Below are positions 6,300 to 10,229 of a stretch of DNA of 10,229 nucleotides, piece by piece (within the stretch, counting starts at the first letter, position 1; every line of letters begins with the position of its first letter). The notes beneath the pieces are model-generated. The model had not been told where the DNA came from, made no database searches, and worked only from the letters and a program-made list of their open reading frames with translations. This stretch comes from Alphaproteobacteria bacterium (GTDB lineage: Bacteria; Pseudomonadota; Alphaproteobacteria; Rhodospirillales; Rhodospirillaceae): positions 1 to 10,229 of the forward strand of contig JADGDA010000071.1 in NCBI GenBank assembly GCA_015228695.1, read 5' to 3'. The position numbers were made by a program, and so were the translations under genes.

Positions 6300-9200
6300 A
6301 TGAAGCGGGCGACCATGAAGGACGAAGGCAGCGGGCAGTTCCGCGTGTTGGGCTTGATCGTCGCCCTGTGCCTGCTGGCCGCCGGGAACGTCCGGGCGGC
6401 CGAGCCCGCGCCCGCATCCTCCCCAGCTCCCCCTCCGGCGGCCCAGGCCGTTCCCGCTTCGGCGGCCCAGGCCGCACCCGCTCCGGCGGCCCAGGCCGCG
6501 CCGGTGGCTCCGGATCAGGCCCTCGCCGCGCTGCGCGACGGGCTGGCCAAGGCCATCGCGGAGGCCTCCCCCCGGGATGCGGCCCAATACGACGCCAAGC
6601 TGTTCCAGGTCGCGGCCGAGATTCCCGCGCCGCTCCAGAAGAAGGAAGCCGAGGCGTCGGCCATCGCCCCCGACAAGCAACGCGCAGCCGGTGTGTGGTC
6701 GAAGATCGCCGCCAAGACGGCGTCCCTTCTCGCCTCGGGGAATCTGGAAGAGGCCCGGTCGCGGGCGGAGCAGGGGCTGGGGCTCGCCCGAGAAAATTTC
6801 GGCGACAAACACATCACCACCGTTTTCAGCACCCGCGATCTGGCCTTGATCCATCAGTTGTCGGGCCGGATGGAGGAGGCGGAAAAGACCTATCAGGATG
6901 CGGTCGCCCTGGCCGGGGCGGCGCTGGGCGAAGGCCACCCGACGGCGGTCAAGATCCGCATCCTGCTGGCCAAGCTGTACGAAACGGAACTGCGCTTCGA
7001 CCGCGCGGCGGGAATCTATGAAAGCGTCGTCGCCGCTCTCGCGTCCGGCCTCGGCGTCAACCATCCGGTCTCGCTGTCGGCGCGGGTCTCCCTGGCCCGC
7101 GTCTACCGCAACCAGGGTCATTACAAGGAGGCCGAGGCGTCGCTGCGCTCGGCCTGCGACCGGTTGAAGGAACGCCTCGCCCCCCGCCATTCGGAGACTC
7201 TGACGTGTCTGTCCCAGTTGGCGTCCGTGCGGATGCAGCTCGGCGACCTTGACGGCGCGGAGAAGCTGTACGGCGATCTGACGCCGGTCATGGGGATCGT
7301 CGCCGGAGCCGACAGCCAGACGGCCCTGTCCACCCTGACCGACCAGGGCGAGTTGCACATCAAGCGCGGCCGGTTCCAGGATGCGGCGGCGGCGCTGTCG
7401 GCCGTGATCCGGGACGCGGCGGGCAAGCATCCGCCGGTCGAGGCCCAGGCCAAGGTCGCCCTCGCCCATGCCTATGACGAACTGGGGCGGTACGCGGAGG
7501 CCGAACCCCTGCTGAAAGAGGCGCTGGCGTATCAGACGAAGGTCTGGGGCGCGCCCCATCCCGGCACCGTGAACACCTTGAGCCAGCTCGCCGGAATCTA
7601 CCGCCGGCAGGGACGGCTGATGGAGGCCGAGCGCGCCTTCGCCGATGCCCACGCGACGTACCGGAAGGTGCTGGGCGACGGGCATCCCTCGACGATCGCC
7701 GCCGCCAACAATCTGGGCGAGATCCTTGAAAAAGAGGGTCTGTACGATCAGGCCGAGCCCTTCCTGCGGGCCGCCCACGAGGCCGGCCGCAAGGCGATGG
7801 GCGAGGAAAATCCGCTCGTGCTCGCCAGCATGAACAACCTCGCGCTCCTCTACGAAAGCCAGGGCACCTTCGACAACGCGGAACCGCTCTACCTTTCCGC
7901 CATCCGGGCCTATGAGAAAAAGCTGGGCAAGGAGCATCCGGACACGGTGTCGGTGACCAACAATCTGGCCTATCTCCACCTCATGCAGGAGAAGGACGAC
8001 AAGGCGGAGCCCATCTTCACCGAAGTGCTCGGCGTCTGGACCCGCACCCTGGGCGAGAAGCACCAGAATACCTTGAAGGCGCTCAACAATCTGGCCCGGG
8101 TCAAGCACCGGCTGAACAAGCTCGACGAGGCCGAGACCCTGTTCAAGCGGGCGCTCGACCTGCGCACGGGGGAATTCGGCGGGACGCACATGGACACCCT
8201 GCGCTCCATGCACGACCTTGCCGCCCTGTACCGGACGCGGAAGATGTTCGACCTCGCCCTGCCCCTGCTGGAAAAGACCCTGGCGCTGGACGAGGAGACG
8301 CTGGGACCGAACCATCCCTACACCTTCGAAACCCTGAACACCCTGGCCGGGGTCAAGGAGGACATGAACGATCTGCCCGGAGCCTTGAAACTGCGGGAGA
8401 AGATCTTCCAGCGCCGCAGCGACTTCCTCGACCGGATGCTGTGGGCGACGGGGGAGAACGCCAGGGAAGGCTACATCCGCCTCCACGCCCCCGAGTCCCA
8501 TGCCTATCTGCGCCTCCTGCCCTCCGACAAGACCGGCGGCGGCCGCCGGGCGTTCGAGGCCGCCCTGGCGCGGAAGGGACTGCTGCTCAAAATCGCATCG
8601 GAAATTCAGCAGGTGACGCGGCTGTCCCAGGACCCGGCGCTGACGGAACGGGCCCGGGAATTGACCGAAACCCGCAAGGCCCTGGCGGCGCTCATGCTTT
8701 CCGGACCGACTCCGGAGACCAAGGAGCGTCACCTGGAAACCATCGGCGAACTGGAGGAGAAAATCTCCTCCCTCGAAGGCGAACTCGGCCGCGCCAGCGT
8801 CCGTTTCCGCGAAACGGCGGGACGGATGACGGCGGAGGAGGTTCTGGCCGTCCTTCCGGCCAAGGCCGTCCTGGTCGATTATCTGATCTACCGGGACGGC
8901 GGGACGGAAAAGGCCCTGATCACCACCGTGACGAAAAAGGGCGGCAAGCCGGTGTTCGGTCTGGCCAGGATCGACGACCTCGCCCCGGTCAATCAGGCCG
9001 TCGCCGATTACCGTGCGACCATCCAGGACGAGGACGCGGAGGACGAGGATATCCGCAAGGCGGGACGGAGCACCTATGATCTGGTCCTCGGACCCGTCGC
9101 AAAGACGGTCGGCGCGGCCAAGCTGATCTATCTCGTGCCCGACGGCATCTTGAACATCCTTCCCTTCAACGCCCTTGTCGGGCCGAAGGGCAAATACCTG

Positions 9201-10088
9201 ATCGAGGACGCCGATCTGCACATCCTGAGTTCGGCGCGCGATCTGGTTCCGAGCAAGGTGCCCACCGCCAAGGGCGGATACCTGATCGACGCCGGTCCGA
9301 ACTACGACAAGAACGACGTCGCTCCGAAGGACGTCATCGAGACGCTGAAGGGACGGCGTTCGGCGGGTCTCCAGGACGGTCTGCGCGCCTTCTCCTCCGG
9401 CCTGCGCGGGCTGAAATTCAGTCCGCTGCCGGGGGCGGAGAAGGAAGGCCGGCTGATCGTCGAGGAAGTGGCGGCGGCGAAAAAGAGTTCCCGGGTCTAC
9501 AGCAACGACGAGGCGCAGGAAGCGTCCCTGCGCGAGGTGACCGAACCGCCGGAGATTCTCCACGTCGCCACCCACGGCTTTTTCCTCAAGCCCGACGACA
9601 CGCTGAAAAAGCGCCTGCTCAAGCTCCAGAGAAGCGCGGAAATCAGCGTCCCGCCGCCGGGGGACAATCCCCTGCTCCGGGCGGGGCTGGCCTTCGCCGG
9701 GATCAACGCCAACGCCCAGTTCCTGGGAGAGATCGACACGGACAACGACGGAGTCCTGACCGCCCTGGAGGTCCTGGGGCTCAACCTGACCGGCACCCGC
9801 CTCGCGATCCTGTCCGCCTGCGAAACCGGCCTTGGCGAGGTGCACGAGGGCGAGGGCGTCTACGGACTCCGGCGCGCGTTCCAGGAAGCCGGAGTCCGCT
9901 CCGTGGTCTCCTCCTTATGGGAAGTCAGCGACGCCGGAACCCAGGCCCTGATGACCGGGCTCTACAAACGGCTCCTGAAAGGCACCCCCGTCCACCAGGC
10001 CCTGCGCGAGTCCCAACTCGCCCTGCTGCGCTCGGACCAGTGGAACAATCCGTATGTCTGGTCGGCGTTCATGATGGTCGAGCGATAG
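6300..10088 (+). CDS. Exported TPR-CHAT protein (caspase-like protease domain)
   Basis: Large (1262-residue) predicted secreted protein. A signal peptide (core about 16-29, likely cut after VRA at 33) is followed by an Ala/Pro/Gln-rich linker (about 34-72). Then come about 13 TPRs of the 42-residue kinesin-light-chain type (about 140-705; recurring HPxT...NNLAxLY...AExL), a charged helical linker (705-850) and a C-terminal CHAT domain (about 850-1262). CHAT domains are caspase-clan cysteine proteases; the His/Cys pair is present as His1092 (HVATHGFF) and Cys1174 (LSACETGLG). The end is typical: EGVYGLRRAFQEAGVRSVVSSLW, then WSAF. The stretch before the cysteine, residues 1146-1157, fits an EF-hand calcium loop. 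The cysteine at residue 24 is not in a lipobox (Leu precedes it), so a lipoprotein is unlikely. Neither the ATG at 6300 nor the in-frame ATG at 6315 has a good ribosome site; coupling to the cyclase 21 bases upstream is likely. Substrate unknown; activity is inferred from conserved residues. Confidence 0.92.
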   Translation: MKRATMKDEGSGQFRVLGLIVALCLLAAGNVRAAEPAPASSPAPPPAAQAVPASAAQAAPAPAAQAAPVAPDQALAALRDGLAKAIAEASPRDAAQYDAKLFQVAAEIPAPLQKKEAEASAIAPDKQRAAGVWSKIAAKTASLLASGNLEEARSRAEQGLGLARENFGDKHITTVFSTRDLALIHQLSGRMEEAEKTYQDAVALAGAALGEGHPTAVKIRILLAKLYETELRFDRAAGIYESVVAALASGLGVNHPVSLSARVSLARVYRNQGHYKEAEASLRSACDRLKERLAPRHSETLTCLSQLASVRMQLGDLDGAEKLYGDLTPVMGIVAGADSQTALSTLTDQGELHIKRGRFQDAAAALSAVIRDAAGKHPPVEAQAKVALAHAYDELGRYAEAEPLLKEALAYQTKVWGAPHPGTVNTLSQLAGIYRRQGRLMEAERAFADAHATYRKVLGDGHPSTIAAANNLGEILEKEGLYDQAEPFLRAAHEAGRKAMGEENPLVLASMNNLALLYESQGTFDNAEPLYLSAIRAYEKKLGKEHPDTVSVTNNLAYLHLMQEKDDKAEPIFTEVLGVWTRTLGEKHQNTLKALNNLARVKHRLNKLDEAETLFKRALDLRTGEFGGTHMDTLRSMHDLAALYRTRKMFDLALPLLEKTLALDEETLGPNHPYTFETLNTLAGVKEDMNDLPGALKLREKIFQRRSDFLDRMLWATGENAREGYIRLHAPESHAYLRLLPSDKTGGGRRAFEAALARKGLLLKIASEIQQVTRLSQDPALTERARELTETRKALAALMLSGPTPETKERHLETIGELEEKISSLEGELGRASVRFRETAGRMTAEEVLAVLPAKAVLVDYLIYRDGGTEKALITTVTKKGGKPVFGLARIDDLAPVNQAVADYRATIQDEDAEDEDIRKAGRSTYDLVLGPVAKTVGAAKLIYLVPDGILNILPFNALVGPKGKYLIEDADLHILSSARDLVPSKVPTAKGGYLIDAGPNYDKNDVAPKDVIETLKGRRSAGLQDGLRAFSSGLRGLKFSPLPGAEKEGRLIVEEVAAAKKSSRVYSNDEAQEASLREVTEPPEILHVATHGFFLKPDDTLKKRLLKLQRSAEISVPPPGDNPLLRAGLAFAGINANAQFLGEIDTDNDGVLTALEVLGLNLTGTRLAILSACETGLGEVHEGEGVYGLRRAFQEAGVRSVVSSLWEVSDAGTQALMTGLYKRLLKGTPVHQALRESQLALLRSDQWNNPYVWSAFMMVER
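6436..6497 (+). repeat. Three 24-base repeats coding the Ala/Pro/Gln linker
   Basis: CGGCGGCCCAGGCC recurs at 6436, 6460 and 6484 with a 24-base period. The eight-residue unit is roughly AAQA(V/A)PA(S/P). The repeat sits just after the signal peptide of the TPR-CHAT protein and probably makes a flexible spacer of variable length. Confidence 0.85.
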
Positions 10089-10103
10089 ACGGGGGCTCCC
10101 CTC

Positions 10104-10229
10104 ATGGCCGCCAGGGATGGAGAAGAATCGGGAGCCGATGCGTCCGCCTCCCTGTCCCTCGGCGTTCTGCTGACGGTTCTGGTCGCCCTGGGGCCGTTGT
10201 CCACCGATCTCTATCTGCCGTCCCTTCCC
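10104..10229 (+). CDS. MFS transporter, Bcr/CflA-type, 3'-partial
   Basis: Only the first 42 codons are in the window. A short acidic cytosolic lead (about 1-15) is followed by the first membrane helix ending in LGPLSTDLYLPSLP. This is the signature of transmembrane helix 1 in the Bcr/CflA drug-efflux branch of the major facilitator superfamily. The ATG at 10104 lies 15 bases after the CHAT gene stop, with a poor G-rich ribosome site (10091-10095). No terminator is visible between them, so read-through from the CHAT gene is possible, though a functional link is not implied. The substrate (drugs, sulfonamide, bicyclomycin or other) cannot be told. Confidence 0.82.
   Translation, partial: MAARDGEESGADASASLSLGVLLTVLVALGPLSTDLYLPSLP

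Noticed and set aside
6363..6390. Lipoprotein signal in the TPR-CHAT protein (cysteine at residue 24)
   Set aside because: The residues before the cysteine are Val-Ala-Leu; a lipobox needs Gly, Ala or Ser directly before it. A type I signal cut after VRA is a better fit.
4194..9845. Uninterrupted 1883-codon reading frame on the minus strand, opposite the cyclase and CHAT genes
   Set aside because: Its composition (Gly, Arg, Asp, Gln, Val, His-rich, with no recognisable domain) is that of a high-GC antisense shadow. The plus strand there encodes two well-defined protein families with intact motifs, and the frame runs across the gap between both genes.
1..10229. CRISPR arrays, insertion sequences, tRNA or rRNA genes, phage attachment sites
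   Set aside because: No spaced direct repeats, terminal inverted repeats, transposase motifs, or clover-leaf or rRNA-like sequences were seen; gaps between genes are too short for most of these.

Overview
The window is high-GC DNA with dense coding, and every supported gene lies on the + strand. A phasin-type granule protein, an ispH-hpnH pair (isoprenoid and hopanoid synthesis) and a CHASE2 adenylate cyclase with a TPR-CHAT protein all point to an alphaproteobacterium. Rhodospirillales is my best guess, from family content and codon bias only, not from a database search. No stretch longer than 300 bases lacks a gene; the longest gap is about 149 bases (3093-3241).

Left part (1-3092) is housekeeping and membrane-lipid metabolism. 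It starts with the end of a phasin gene (5' end outside or at the window edge), followed by a stem-loop that looks like a rho-independent terminator. Then come tadA (tRNA adenosine-34 deaminase), a likely promoter, and ispH preceded by an unusual run of three AGGAGG motifs that also encode a tiny arginine-rich reading frame. Last is hpnH (radical-SAM adenosylhopane synthase). IspH makes the C5 units from which hopanoids are built and HpnH adds the first side-chain carbon unit to the hopane skeleton, so the two genes plausibly work in one pathway.

Central and right part (3242-10088) is a tight three-gene unit with gaps of 13 and 21 bases. It encodes an exported FecR-domain protein, a membrane-bound CHASE2 class III nucleotide cyclase with all catalytic residues in place, and a 1262-residue exported protein with about 13 kinesin-light-chain-type TPRs and a C-terminal CHAT (caspase-like) protease domain with an intact His/Cys pair. 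The FecR protein, the CHASE2 sensor and the TPR-CHAT protein are all predicted to sit on the periplasmic side. I infer a signalling system in which a periplasmic ligand-binding or protease module controls cAMP production across the inner membrane. This is the part of the window that deserves attention.

The right edge (10104-10229) holds the first 42 codons of an MFS transporter of the Bcr/CflA type. Short in-frame tandem repeats (12, 18, 18 and 24 bases) recur at four gene ends in this window.
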